Shown here: piece after piece, positions 1 to 6,815 of the stretch
Position numbering within the stretch: the stretch's first letter is position 1
Layout: each line of letters starts with the position of its first letter
NCBI GenBank assembly: GCA_903848435.1
Contig: CAINGG010000504.1
Location: forward strand, 1 to 8,646
DNA length: 8,646 bases
Origin: an uncultured Actinomycetes bacterium
Lineage (GTDB): Bacteria; Actinomycetota; Actinomycetes; S36-B12
Direction: 5' to 3'
Position numbers and translations under genes: made by a program
Notes under the pieces: model-generated
What the model was told of the DNA's origin: nothing
Databases searched by the model: none
Seen by the model: only the letters and a program-made list of their open reading frames with translations

Positions 1-456
1 ATCGGGCACCTGAGCATGCAACTGCACTTCATCCTCGCGGGCTACCTCTTCGCGTGGATCATCATGGGCGTCGACCCCGTGCCCAAGCCGCTGCCCTACT
101 GGGCGAAGTTCGGGCTCATCCTGCTCGTCATCGGCGTCCACGCCTTCTTCTCCATCATCATCACGATGAGCAGCCAGCCGATCGCGCAGGAGTGGTACGG
201 CATCGTGCGACCCGAGTGGGTGAGCGACCCGCTGGCCGACACGAAGTTCGGCGGCCAGATCGCGTGGGGGATCGCCGAGCTCCCGATGCTCTTCATGATC
301 TTGACCGTGGCGTGGCAGTGGATGCGCAGCGATGAGCGGTCGGCCCGCCGCCACGACCGCCAGGCCGACCGCGACGGCAACGCCGAGCTCAATTCCTACA
401 ACGACTACCTCGCGGCCCTCGACCGTCGCTCGAAGTCGAGCAACGACAGCGCCTAG
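1..456 (+). CDS. ctaG: Cytochrome c oxidase assembly protein CtaG, C-terminal part (5' end outside window)
   Basis: The frame is open from base 1 and ends at TAG 454-456, so this is the last 151 residues of a longer gene; the first in-window ATG (16) is internal. Visible features are a GHLSMQLHF stretch followed by GYLFAWIIMGVDP, a second hydrophobic segment with a conserved His (VIGVHAFFSIIITM), a WYG...GGQIAWGIAELPML segment, and a charged cytoplasmic-looking tail (WMRSDERSARRHDRQADRDG). This order is typical of the C-terminal half of the caa3-type CtaG family, membrane proteins that help deliver copper to cytochrome c oxidase. At least three membrane segments are present here. Many actinobacterial members are longer, some fused to a CopD-like domain; the missing 5' part would show this. 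The family call is secure; the exact role in oxidase maturation is inferred from the family. Confidence 0.88.
   Translation: MGHLSMQLHFILAGYLFAWIIMGVDPVPKPLPYWAKFGLILLVIGVHAFFSIIITMSSQPIAQEWYGIVRPEWVSDPLADTKFGGQIAWGIAELPMLFMILTVAWQWMRSDERSARRHDRQADRDGNAELNSYNDYLAALDRRSKSSNDSA
428..441. repeat. Short perfect inverted repeat at the end of ctaG
   Basis: GCTCGA (428-433) and TCGAGC (436-441) form 6-bp arms with a 2-base centre. It lies inside the ctaG coding region, 12 bp upstream of the TAGGGT element proposed for the next gene, overlapping roughly where a -35 contact would fall. It could be an operator for the nitrilase gene, or simply chance within codons for Arg-Ser-Lys-Ser-Ser. No poly-T follows, so it is not a convincing terminator. 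Confidence 0.2.
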
Positions 457-459
457 GGT
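454..459 (+). promoter_or_regulatory. Candidate -10 element (TAGGGT) for a leaderless nitrilase transcript
   Basis: TAGGGT fits the actinobacterial TANNNT -10 pattern and stands exactly six bases before the ATG at 466, the spacing expected when transcription starts at the A of ATG. The hexamer contains the TAG stop of ctaG. No Shine-Dalgarno is seen before this ATG. No good -35 box is visible. The same arrangement occurs at other genes in the window, which raises confidence. Confidence 0.5.
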
Positions 460-465
460 TGTGCC

Positions 466-1242
466 ATGACGCGCGTCGCCCTGCTGCAGGTGTCATCGGA
501 TGCCGCTGAGGATCCGGCGACGCGCGCGGACCGCGTGGTCGGCATGCTGGCCGAGGCTCTGCCTGACTGTGACATGGCGGTGCTGCCCGAGCTGTGGATC
601 ACCGGCGCCTTCGACCTGCCGGTCGCGCGTGCTGTCGCACAGCCACTGACGTCGCCACTGATCGACAGGATCCGCACGCTCGCCGCCGACTCGGGTGCGT
701 GGATCCACGCGGGCTCGTTCCCGGAGCGCGCCGATGACGGAGCGACGTACAACACGGCGGTGCTCATCGGTCCGGCCGGCGACATCGTCGCCACGTATCG
801 CAAGCGGCACCTCTTCGGCTTCGAGACCGGCGAGCGCACGCTGATGTCAGCCGGCGACGACCTGGTCGTCGTGCAGACACCGCTCGGGGCGACGGGCCTA
901 GCCACTTGCTACGACCTGCGCTTTCCCGAGATGTTCCGCGGACTCATTGATGCGGGCGCCGAGACGTTCCTGCTGTGCTCGGGCTGGCCGGTGCCGCGTA
1001 TCGAGCACTGGCGGGTGCTGGCGCGGGCACGCGCGATCGAGAACCTCGCGTGGTTGGTGGCCTGCAACGGCGTGGGCAGCCACGCCGACATCACCCTCGG
1101 GGGCCATTCGGTGGTCGTTGATCCCAAGGGCGAAGTGGTAGCGGAGGCCGGTGACCGCGAGACGATCCTCTTCGCCGATATCGATCCGCCGCGTGCCGGC
1201 GAGTGGCGTGAGGCTTTCCCCGCGCTCGGCGATCGCCGCTAG
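466..1242 (+). CDS. Carbon-nitrogen hydrolase (nitrilase superfamily amidase)
   Basis: A complete 258-residue protein, the usual size of single-domain nitrilase-superfamily amidases such as omega-amidase (YafV/Nit2-like). The Glu-Lys-Cys triad is visible: E42 in VLPELW, K113 in YRKRHLFGFETGE, and C148 in ATCYDLRFPE. The region HWRVLARARAIENLAWLVACNGVG and the late GGHSVVVDPKGEVV strand are also typical. Such enzymes hydrolyse C-N bonds of small amides (for example 2-oxoglutaramate or deaminated glutathione) in the cytoplasm; the substrate cannot be read from sequence. The ATG at 466 is 9 bp after the ctaG stop and lacks a Shine-Dalgarno, but has a TANNNT element six bases upstream, so it may be leaderless as well as co-transcribed with ctaG. 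Its stop overlaps the stop of the convergent gene on the other strand. Confidence 0.92.
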   Translation: MTRVALLQVSSDAAEDPATRADRVVGMLAEALPDCDMAVLPELWITGAFDLPVARAVAQPLTSPLIDRIRTLAADSGAWIHAGSFPERADDGATYNTAVLIGPAGDIVATYRKRHLFGFETGERTLMSAGDDLVVVQTPLGATGLATCYDLRFPEMFRGLIDAGAETFLLCSGWPVPRIEHWRVLARARAIENLAWLVACNGVGSHADITLGGHSVVVDPKGEVVAEAGDRETILFADIDPPRAGEWREAFPALGDRR

Positions 1243-2078
1243 ATCATCACGCAGAAGTTGTCGAGCACCACGCCCGCGCGCACCTGATCGCCTTCGACCG
1301 TGACGCGCTTGCGGTGCTCGCTCGCATCACCGCGTCCGCAGGAAAGATTGAGGAACGTCGGCCAGTCCATGGTGAGCGTGACGGTCGCGGGTGCGGACTG
1401 CTCGGCGACAACCTTGGCCCGGCCATCGTCGCCGATGATCACGTCGCGGGAGAAGGAGATGCCCGGCTCGCTGACACGCAGGCGCAGGACCTCGCCGGCT
1501 TGCGCGCCGCAGAGCTTGCCCCAGACCTTGGCGTAGCCAGGAAGCAACTGGGAGGCCGTCGCCTGCGCACCCAGGGAGTCGAGGTGACCCGGCCGCCCGA
1601 GAGCGTCGCGGATGTCCTGCTCGTGCACCCACGTGTCGAGCGTGCGCATGCGCAGGACGCGACCGAGCGGAGCGGGGCCGAAGGGGCCGGGGGTCTCGAC
1701 GGCCACATCGTGCGGGCCGGCGTCCAAGACCTCGCGGCGATCGGCGACGTTGGCGGCGAGTTCGATGAGCACGTCCTCGCGCGTACGCGAGCGGCGCAGG
1801 TCGACCGGGATCTCGGTGAGTCTCCCGAAGTCGCTCGTCACATGCGGCAGCGCATCCCAGTCGGGTTCATGCGCGTCGTCGAACTTGCCGATGAGGATGC
1901 CCTCGAGCCAGCCGACGTGCGCGACGATGTCGCCGACCGTCCACCCGGGTAGGGCCGTCGGTGTGTCCCACTCCTGCTGCGAGAGCGGTGTGACGAGGTC
2001 GTTGAAGTCAGCCGAGGCGGACTGCCAGGCGCCGAAGATCTGGTCGAAGTCAGCGTTGTCAGGGATGGGCGTAGCCAT
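1239..2078 (-). CDS. Maleylpyruvate isomerase family, mycothiol-dependent (DinB-like) enzyme
   Basis: A 279-residue protein from the ATG at 2078; a GTG six bases earlier (2084) would add only Met-Pro and is less likely. The N-terminal half is a DinB-like four-helix region: the motif LPGWTVGDIVAHVGWLEG carries H54, and TLDTWVHEQDIRDALG carries D148 and H152. A His followed by an acidic residue and a His four apart matches the metal-binding pattern of mycothiol-dependent maleylpyruvate isomerase. The C-terminal part (about 180-279) resembles the SCP2/MDMPI C-terminal domain. Members use mycothiol, the actinobacterial thiol, as cofactor, but most have unknown substrates, and isomerase activity should not be assumed. 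It starts 17 bp after the stop of the secreted-protein gene, and has a TAGCGT element six bases before ATG and no Shine-Dalgarno. Confidence 0.85.
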   Translation of the reverse strand: MATPIPDNADFDQIFGAWQSASADFNDLVTPLSQQEWDTPTALPGWTVGDIVAHVGWLEGILIGKFDDAHEPDWDALPHVTSDFGRLTEIPVDLRRSRTREDVLIELAANVADRREVLDAGPHDVAVETPGPFGPAPLGRVLRMRTLDTWVHEQDIRDALGRPGHLDSLGAQATASQLLPGYAKVWGKLCGAQAGEVLRLRVSEPGISFSRDVIIGDDGRAKVVAEQSAPATVTLTMDWPTFLNLSCGRGDASEHRKRVTVEGDQVRAGVVLDNFCVMI

Positions 2079-2084
2079 AGGCAC

Positions 2085-2090
2085 ACGCTA
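2085..2090 (-). promoter_or_regulatory. Candidate -10 element (TAGCGT) for the leaderless DinB-like gene
   Basis: On the minus strand TAGCGT is followed by exactly six bases (GTGCCT) and then the ATG at 2078. It begins five bases after the TGA of the upstream gene (2096-2098). This fits a leaderless start and argues that the gene can be transcribed on its own as well as by read-through. No -35 box is evident. Confidence 0.5.
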
Positions 2091-2095
2091 CGACG

Positions 2096-3400
2096 TCAGC
2101 GCATGAGTTGGTAAGTGGTCCGCCACTTCCCCGACGACACAGGTGTCAGCGACACGCTCCCGGAGTAGCCGACGTAGGCCCCGAGGCCGCCGATGACCGC
2201 GCGCTCGACCGGCGCGACCGGCCCGTCGCTGGGACCCGCCTGGGCCAGGCCAAGCACCAACAGCCGGTCCGAGGCTGCCCAGGAGTACTGCACGAACGAC
2301 AACAGCGTCTGCCGCGCATCGGCTCGCGCCACCGACTGGGCAGACACGTTGTAGTGGCCCCGGTCTGCACCCGCAGTGCGCGTCCAGCCACCGGCGAGGA
2401 CCAGGTCGCCCACTCCTCCGCTTGCGGTCTTCGACGTCAGGATTCGGGTGTAGCGCGTCTGTTCCTGCGGTCCTCGAAGCGTCGGCTTGACGGGAGTCGC
2501 GGCACCCTGCTGCGCGAACGTTGTAAACGTCCAGGTGGACGGCGGCTGGTACTCCGCGTAGCCGGACGCTCCGGTGAACCGCCCGGTGCCGCCGGAGATG
2601 ACGTAGGCCGTGGGCTTGGTCGGCAACTGCGTCGCGTCGGCCACGATCATGGAGTTGACGAAGAGCGTGCCGTCGGCGAACTCGAACATCGCCTGCACCG
2701 CTCGGCGTTCGAGGCTGCCAGCGAGATCCTGCACCACAATGGACGACGCGGTGTAGTCGGCGACCAACTCACTGTCGTCCACCAGCCTGCCCTTGGTCAG
2801 CGTCATGTTGCCCACGGTCGAGCCAGGGCTGGCCAGCATGATGCGCTCCGTGCTCACCAACTCACGCAAGTAGGTCTCCGTGGCGGGAGACGACAGGTCG
2901 ACGCGTGTCTTGCCCAGGAGCGTGATCGCCCACTGCTGGGTGCCCGCGCCGGATGTGATCACCGCCGCTCCGCGCACGCCACGGAACTGGCCCGTGCCGC
3001 CCAGCAGGCCCGCTTCGGTCGGACCCCAGAACTCGCCGGTCGCCTGGAAGACGAGGCTGCCCTCGGCGAAGGTGATCTGCACCGTGTCCTGCGCACCGAG
3101 ATGGCCGGTGTAGGCGATACCTCGACGCAGGAAGGTGCCCTCGGTCAGCCCGGGTGCTTGCGCCGTGCCCGACTCGATGATGACGTCGCCCCAGTCCGCG
3201 CCATTGTCGATCCCGATCGGCACGACCCGTCGCTCGTCGAGCGTCAGCGAGACGACGAGTTGGCGGTCGGGCAAGCCCGACAGGGGCGGCTTGGCCGCCC
3301 CGCCGGGCACGACCGGTGCCGATGATGCGGGTGGCACAGCTGTCGCTAGAACGACGCCCACGCACATCAGGGCAATGGCAATGAGACGGGGCTTGCGCAT
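2096..3400 (-). CDS. Secreted protein with three tandem allene oxide cyclase/dirigent-like barrel repeats
   Basis: A 434-residue protein from the ATG at 3400. The start gives a classic Sec signal peptide: MRKPR, a hydrophobic core (about 6-22) and a likely cleavage after ASSA (residue 28); longer starts would run into bkdC. I see no lipobox, membrane anchor or sortase signal, so it is probably released. The mature part appears to be three repeats of about 130 residues. Each has a strand with G-[DN]-hydrophobic (71, 197, 331), a [FW]AxGxL-like turn (111-116, 241-246, degenerate at 374-380), and a glycine motif GGTGQFRGVRG (134-144), GGTGRFTGASG (270-280) or GGLGAYVGYSG (404-414). The GGTGxaxGaxG motif is characteristic of allene oxide cyclase barrel-like and dirigent proteins. 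Function is unknown; such barrels bind small hydrophobic ligands in plants. It lies 16 bp downstream of bkdC. Confidence 0.75.
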   Translation of the reverse strand: MRKPRLIAIALMCVGVVLATAVPPASSAPVVPGGAAKPPLSGLPDRQLVVSLTLDERRVVPIGIDNGADWGDVIIESGTAQAPGLTEGTFLRRGIAYTGHLGAQDTVQITFAEGSLVFQATGEFWGPTEAGLLGGTGQFRGVRGAAVITSGAGTQQWAITLLGKTRVDLSSPATETYLRELVSTERIMLASPGSTVGNMTLTKGRLVDDSELVADYTASSIVVQDLAGSLERRAVQAMFEFADGTLFVNSMIVADATQLPTKPTAYVISGGTGRFTGASGYAEYQPPSTWTFTTFAQQGAATPVKPTLRGPQEQTRYTRILTSKTASGGVGDLVLAGGWTRTAGADRGHYNVSAQSVARADARQTLLSFVQYSWAASDRLLVLGLAQAGPSDGPVAPVERAVIGGLGAYVGYSGSVSLTPVSSGKWRTTYQLMR

Positions 3401-3406
3401 CGGGCC

Positions 3407-3412
3407 AGGGTA
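3407..3412 (-). promoter_or_regulatory. Candidate -10 element (TACCCT) for the secreted triple-barrel gene
   Basis: On the minus strand TACCCT, six bases (GGCCCG), then ATG at 3400. It sits in the 16-bp gap after the bkdC stop (3417-3419). There is no Shine-Dalgarno, so a leaderless transcript starting at the ATG is plausible, which would let the gene be expressed separately from the bkd operon. Confidence 0.5.
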
Positions 3413-3416
3413 GTCG

Positions 3417-4694
3417 TCAGGCCAGTGCGACAGTCGGTGACTCCAGGAAGGTGGCGACATCTGACAGGAACGTCGATCCGGCGGCGCCGTCGACGATGCG
3501 GTGGTCGAAGGTGAGCGACAGTTGCATCACCGGGCGCACGCACAGCCCGCCGTTGCTCACCCACGGACGGTCCATGATCCGGCCGGTGGCCAGGATCGCG
3601 GCCTCACCAGGCACGAGGATCGGCGTTCCGCCATCGACGCCGAAGACACCGACGTTGGTCACCGTGATCGTGCCGTCCACCGAGTCAGCCGGGGTGAGCT
3701 CACCGCGACGAGCCCGCTGGGTGAGCTCGCCGATCGCACGCGCCAGCCCCGAGAGCGACAGTGATCCGGCATCACGCACATTCGGCACCACGAGCCCGCG
3801 GTCGCTGGCCACGGCGATGCCGAGATTGACGTGCGAGTAGACCTCGATCTCGCTGCTGCCATCAGGCAGGTCGATCCACGACGAGTTGATGATGGGAGTG
3901 CGAGTGACGGCATTGACCATCGCTGCTGCGGCGACCGTAAGGGGGGTTGGCTTGAGGCCGGCAAACGCCGGGTGCTCGCGCATCTGCTCGACGAGGCGCA
4001 CGGTGCCGGAGACGTCAACATCAAGCCACTCGGTGACGTGCGGCGCTGTCGAGACTGAGCGCACCATCGCCTCGGCCATCGCCCGACGCACGCCGCGCAC
4101 CGGGATGCGTTCACCACGCACGGGCGGCGCGAGGGTGGGCAGGACTCTCGTCGAGGCGATGGACGCAGGCGTCGCCGCCGCACGCTGTACGTCATCCCGC
4201 GTGATGTCACCGTGCGGACCGGTGGGCGACACGGTGGCCAGGTCGATGCCGAGCTCGCGGGCGAGGAATCGGACGGGTGGCTTGGCCAGCGGCTTCCCCG
4301 TGGTTGTCTTCGTGGGAGTGGGCGCTGCTGTCGGGGCGTTCGATCGCGCGCGCAGGTGGCGCTTGCGGGTGGCGCCGTGCGAGACGCCGTAGCCGACCAG
4401 TACCGCTTCGCGTGCCTCGTCCTCGGCCGTTGGCTCCACCGGTGACGAGACCTCAACCGACATGATCGGCGTACCCACGGGCACCACGCGGCCTTCGGCC
4501 ACGAGAAGTGCGCTCACGGTGCCACTGAAGGGACAGGGCAACTCGACGACGGCTTTGGCCGTCTCAATGTCAACAATCGGCTGGTTGACCTCGACGACGT
4601 CACCGACAGCCACGCGCCAGTTGACGATCTCGGCCTCGGTCAGGCCCTCGCCCACGTCGGGCAGCGGGAAGTCGCGCACATGGGTCGAGGTCAC
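3417..4694 (-). CDS. bkdC: Branched-chain 2-oxoacid dehydrogenase E2 (dihydrolipoyl acyltransferase)
   Basis: A 425-residue E2. Residues 8-85 form a lipoyl domain (LPDVGEGLTEAEIVNW) with the lipoylated lysine K47 in DIETAKAVVELP. A basic, Ala/Pro/Thr-rich linker (about 106-137) precedes a peripheral-subunit-binding domain at about 138-174 (PPVRFLARELGIDLATV...GPHGDITRDDV). The catalytic acyltransferase domain runs from about 192 to the end, with the active-site motif DHRIVDG (H398, D402). It transfers the acyl group from E1 to CoA and forms the core of the complex. The GTG at 4694 was chosen because it overlaps the bkdB stop as GTGA (4 bp), giving translational coupling; a GGAG lies ten bases upstream. 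Only one lipoyl domain is present, as is common for BkdC. An acetyltransferase of a pyruvate complex is the alternative, but the partner subunits favour the branched-chain type. Confidence 0.93.
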   Translation of the reverse strand: MTSTHVRDFPLPDVGEGLTEAEIVNWRVAVGDVVEVNQPIVDIETAKAVVELPCPFSGTVSALLVAEGRVVPVGTPIMSVEVSSPVEPTAEDEAREAVLVGYGVSHGATRKRHLRARSNAPTAAPTPTKTTTGKPLAKPPVRFLARELGIDLATVSPTGPHGDITRDDVQRAAATPASIASTRVLPTLAPPVRGERIPVRGVRRAMAEAMVRSVSTAPHVTEWLDVDVSGTVRLVEQMREHPAFAGLKPTPLTVAAAAMVNAVTRTPIINSSWIDLPDGSSEIEVYSHVNLGIAVASDRGLVVPNVRDAGSLSLSGLARAIGELTQRARRGELTPADSVDGTITVTNVGVFGVDGGTPILVPGEAAILATGRIMDRPWVSNGGLCVRPVMQLSLTFDHRIVDGAAGSTFLSDVATFLESPTVALA

Positions 4695-5668
4695 AGCGCG
4701 AGCACTCCATCGATCGCATCGAGCACCCGGTCGACGTCGGGCAGGTAATGCTTCTCGAAACGATTGGGCGGGTAGGGCAGGAACGCACCGCCCACGCGCG
4801 AGACCGGCGCCTCGAGCGAGAAGAAGCACTCCTGGCTGACCCGCGCGGCCACCTCGGCGCCGACGCCGAGCGTGACGGGTGCCTCGTGCACGACCACGCA
4901 CCGACCGGTGCGTCGCACGTCGGCATAGACCGGATCGAGATCGAGGGGTGACAGCGAGCGCAGGTCGATGACGCTGCAGGACACGCCATCCTCATCGGCA
5001 GCAGCGGCCACCTCAAGGCAGGTGCGCACCATCGGGCCGTAGGCCACGAGCGTGACATCGCTCCCAGTACGCACGACTCGCGAAGTCCACGGGTCGCCGG
5101 TGATCGGCGAGATGTCATCAACCTCGGCGCGATCCCAGTAGCGGCGCTTGGGCTCGAAGTAGATGACCGGGTCATCGGACGCGATCGCCTGCTGGATCGT
5201 GATGTAGGCCTCGGCTGCATCGGCCGGGGTCAGCACGCGCAGGCCCGGCGTGTGCGCGAAGTAGGCCTCCGGCGACTCGCTGTGATGCTCGACCGCGCCG
5301 ATCCCACCGCCATAGGGAATGCGGATGACCATCGGCATGGGCGTGCGGCCCTGCGAGCGGTAGTGGTGCTTGGCCACCATCGTCACGATCTGGTCGAAGG
5401 CCGGATAGACGAAGCCGTCGAACTGGATCTCCAGGACCGGGCGGTAGCCGCGCATGGCCAGACCGACCGCCGTGCCGACGATGCCGCTCTCGGCGAGGGG
5501 CGAGTCGATGACCCGGTCCTCCCCGAAGTCCTTCTGCAGGCCGTCGGTCACCCGGAAGACACCACCGAGCGGGCCGATGTCCTCTCCCATCAGCAGGACC
5601 TTCGGGTCGTTCTCCATCGCTCGGCGCAAGCCGGCGTTGAGCGCCTGCACCATCGTCATCTCGGTCAT
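4691..5668 (-). CDS. bkdB: Branched-chain 2-oxoacid dehydrogenase E1 beta subunit
   Basis: A 325-residue transketolase-like E1beta, full length. It opens with MTMVQALNAGLRRAMENDPKV and contains MGEDIGPLGGVFRVTDGL, then SPLAESGIVG with E60, the ThDP-activating glutamate. Further landmarks are FDGFVYPAFDQIV, PYGGGIGAVEHHSES (H128-H129 near the active site), and a C-terminal transketolase domain from about 195 (VTLVAYGPMV, IDLRSLSPLD). The subunit pairs with E1alpha to form the alpha2beta2 ThDP enzyme. The ATG at 5668 overlaps the bkdA stop as ATGA and has a strong GGAGG six bases upstream, so the start is secure; the open frame continues upstream inside bkdA but is not translated product. Its TGA overlaps the bkdC GTG. 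Confidence 0.95.
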   Translation of the reverse strand: MTEMTMVQALNAGLRRAMENDPKVLLMGEDIGPLGGVFRVTDGLQKDFGEDRVIDSPLAESGIVGTAVGLAMRGYRPVLEIQFDGFVYPAFDQIVTMVAKHHYRSQGRTPMPMVIRIPYGGGIGAVEHHSESPEAYFAHTPGLRVLTPADAAEAYITIQQAIASDDPVIYFEPKRRYWDRAEVDDISPITGDPWTSRVVRTGSDVTLVAYGPMVRTCLEVAAAADEDGVSCSVIDLRSLSPLDLDPVYADVRRTGRCVVVHEAPVTLGVGAEVAARVSQECFFSLEAPVSRVGGAFLPYPPNRFEKHYLPDVDRVLDAIDGVLAL

Positions 5669-6732
5669 GACGTGCCTCCGAGGCGCGCGAAGTAGGCGGC
5701 CGCTTCGGCTCGATCGGACTCGACGCCGCGATGTGGCTCGGCGTACACGTCGTCGAACATCAGCATCGGGTCGGGATCGGGCATGCCGCGGATGGTGCTG
5801 CGAACCTTCTCGCCGAGCGCATCGCAATCGGCCTCGACGCTCGCGAAGAAGGCGTCATCGGCCTCGCCGATGAGCGTCAGGTGCTTGCGCAGGCGGTCGA
5901 GGGGATCGAGGTCCGCCCAGTGGGCGAAGTCAGACTCGGCGCGGTAGCGCGTGGGGTCGTCGGACGTGGTGTGCGGGCCCATGCGATACGTGACGGCTTC
6001 GATGAGAGACGGACCGCCGCCTTCGCGGGCGCGGTCGAGCATCGCACGCGTGACAGCGAGTCCTGCGAGAACGTCGTTGCCGTCGATGCGCACGCCCGGC
6101 ATGCCGTAGGCGGCGGCGCGCTGAGCGATCGGCACGCGGCTTTGTCGCTCGACCGGCACCGAGATGGCCCACTGGTTGTTCTGGACCAGGAAGACGACGG
6201 GAGCCGAGAAGGCCGCGGCGAACACCATCGCCTCGTGGACGTCACCGGTGCTGGTGGCTCCGTCGCCGAAGCAGGCCAGGACGGCATCGTCGGTGCCGTC
6301 GCGCTGGATGCCCATGGCGTAGCCGACGGCATGCAGGGCATGCGAGCCGATGACGATGGTGAAGACACCCAGGCCGACGCGATGCGGATCCCAGCTGGAG
6401 TGCGTGTTGCCACGATAGAGCTGAAGGAGTTCATCAGCCTCGACGCCGCGCACGTGGAAAATGCCGGACTCGCGGTAGGTGGTGAAGCCGTAGTCGCCCG
6501 GTCGCATGGCGTGGCCAGCGCCGACCTGCACACCCTCCTGACCGAGAGTGGGACACCACAAGCCAAGCTCACCGGTGCGCTGGAGTGCGGTCGACTCGAC
6601 ATCCATCCGGCGCGTGATCGCGATATCGCGATACATCGTGCGCAGTTGGCCCGGGCCTACCTCGAGCGGGTAGTCCGGATGATGCACGCGCTCGCCCTCG
6701 GGCGTGAGCAACTGCACCGGCGTCTCGGCCAT
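5665..6732 (-). CDS. bkdA: Branched-chain 2-oxoacid dehydrogenase E1 alpha subunit
   Basis: A 355-residue E1alpha, first gene of the bkd operon. The ThDP motif runs from GDG (156-158) to NN (185-186): FGDGATSTGDVHEA ... VQNNQWAIS. Y86-R87-E88 lies in the TTYRESG segment, and the loop RMGPHTTSDDPTRYR (250-264) contains the conserved H254 and the TSDDP sequence usual in branched-chain rather than pyruvate E1alpha. Together with bkdB it decarboxylates branched-chain 2-oxo acids and reductively acylates E2. Actinobacteria generally use a single-chain AceE for pyruvate, which further supports the branched-chain call; the pyruvate alternative is not excluded. ATG 6732 is chosen over an upstream in-frame start at 6780 because GAAAGGG lies six bases before it and the family N-terminus (MAETPVQLLTPEG) begins there. 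An 89-bp region separates it from the divergent secreted-protein gene. Confidence 0.93.
   Translation of the reverse strand: MAETPVQLLTPEGERVHHPDYPLEVGPGQLRTMYRDIAITRRMDVESTALQRTGELGLWCPTLGQEGVQVGAGHAMRPGDYGFTTYRESGIFHVRGVEADELLQLYRGNTHSSWDPHRVGLGVFTIVIGSHALHAVGYAMGIQRDGTDDAVLACFGDGATSTGDVHEAMVFAAAFSAPVVFLVQNNQWAISVPVERQSRVPIAQRAAAYGMPGVRIDGNDVLAGLAVTRAMLDRAREGGGPSLIEAVTYRMGPHTTSDDPTRYRAESDFAHWADLDPLDRLRKHLTLIGEADDAFFASVEADCDALGEKVRSTIRGMPDPDPMLMFDDVYAEPHRGVESDRAEAAAYFARLGGTS
5675..5679 (-). promoter_or_regulatory. Shine-Dalgarno of bkdB (GGAGG)
   Basis: GGAGG on the minus strand, six bases before the ATG at 5668 and inside the end of bkdA. It decides the bkdB start and supports coupled but independently supported initiation. 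Confidence 0.8.
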
Positions 6733-6738
6733 GGTGGA

Positions 6739-6745
6739 CCCTTTC
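6739..6745 (-). promoter_or_regulatory. Shine-Dalgarno of bkdA (GAAAGGG)
   Basis: GAAAGGG on the minus strand, six bases before the ATG at 6732. It shows that bkdA has a leadered mRNA, in contrast to neighbours without such a site, and it decides the start. Confidence 0.6.
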
Positions 6746-6747
6746 GA

Positions 6748-6760
6748 CACAGGCCTTGTG
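6748..6760. promoter_or_regulatory. Imperfect palindrome in the divergent bkdA/secreted-protein region
   Basis: CACAGGCCTTGTG is a 13-bp near-palindrome (CACA...TGTG arms, one G/T mismatch). It lies 15 bp upstream of the bkdA start, in the only segment that could carry the bkd promoter/operator. I see no clear TANNNT/-35 pair for bkdA, so this is a weak candidate operator and may be chance. Confidence 0.22.
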
Positions 6761-6809
6761 GGCCGATCACATCCTGGCACTTCGTGTCGCCGATCTGGCT
6801 CGACGGGGC

Positions 6810-6815
6810 GATACT
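6810..6815 (+). promoter_or_regulatory. Candidate -10 element (GATACT) for the small secreted-protein gene
   Basis: GATACT is followed by exactly six bases (CGTGGA) and then ATG 6822. It deviates from TANNNT at the first base but keeps the key A and the final T. There is no Shine-Dalgarno, so a leaderless start is likely. Confidence 0.4.

Noticed and set aside
1314..1952. A 212-residue plus-strand open frame antisense to the DinB-like gene.
   Set aside because: No recognisable motifs; the opposite strand carries the family His/Asp motifs.
2108..3325. A 405-residue open frame on the plus strand antisense to the secreted triple-barrel gene.
   Set aside because: Arg/Gly/His-rich, no domain or signal, no ribosome site; such frames are expected opposite GC-rich genes. 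The minus-strand product has a signal peptide and repeated motifs.
3401..3460. Upstream extension of the triple-barrel protein by 20 residues.
   Set aside because: It would overlap bkdC and bury the signal peptide; ATG 3400 has the signal peptide at the very start and a TANNNT element six bases away.
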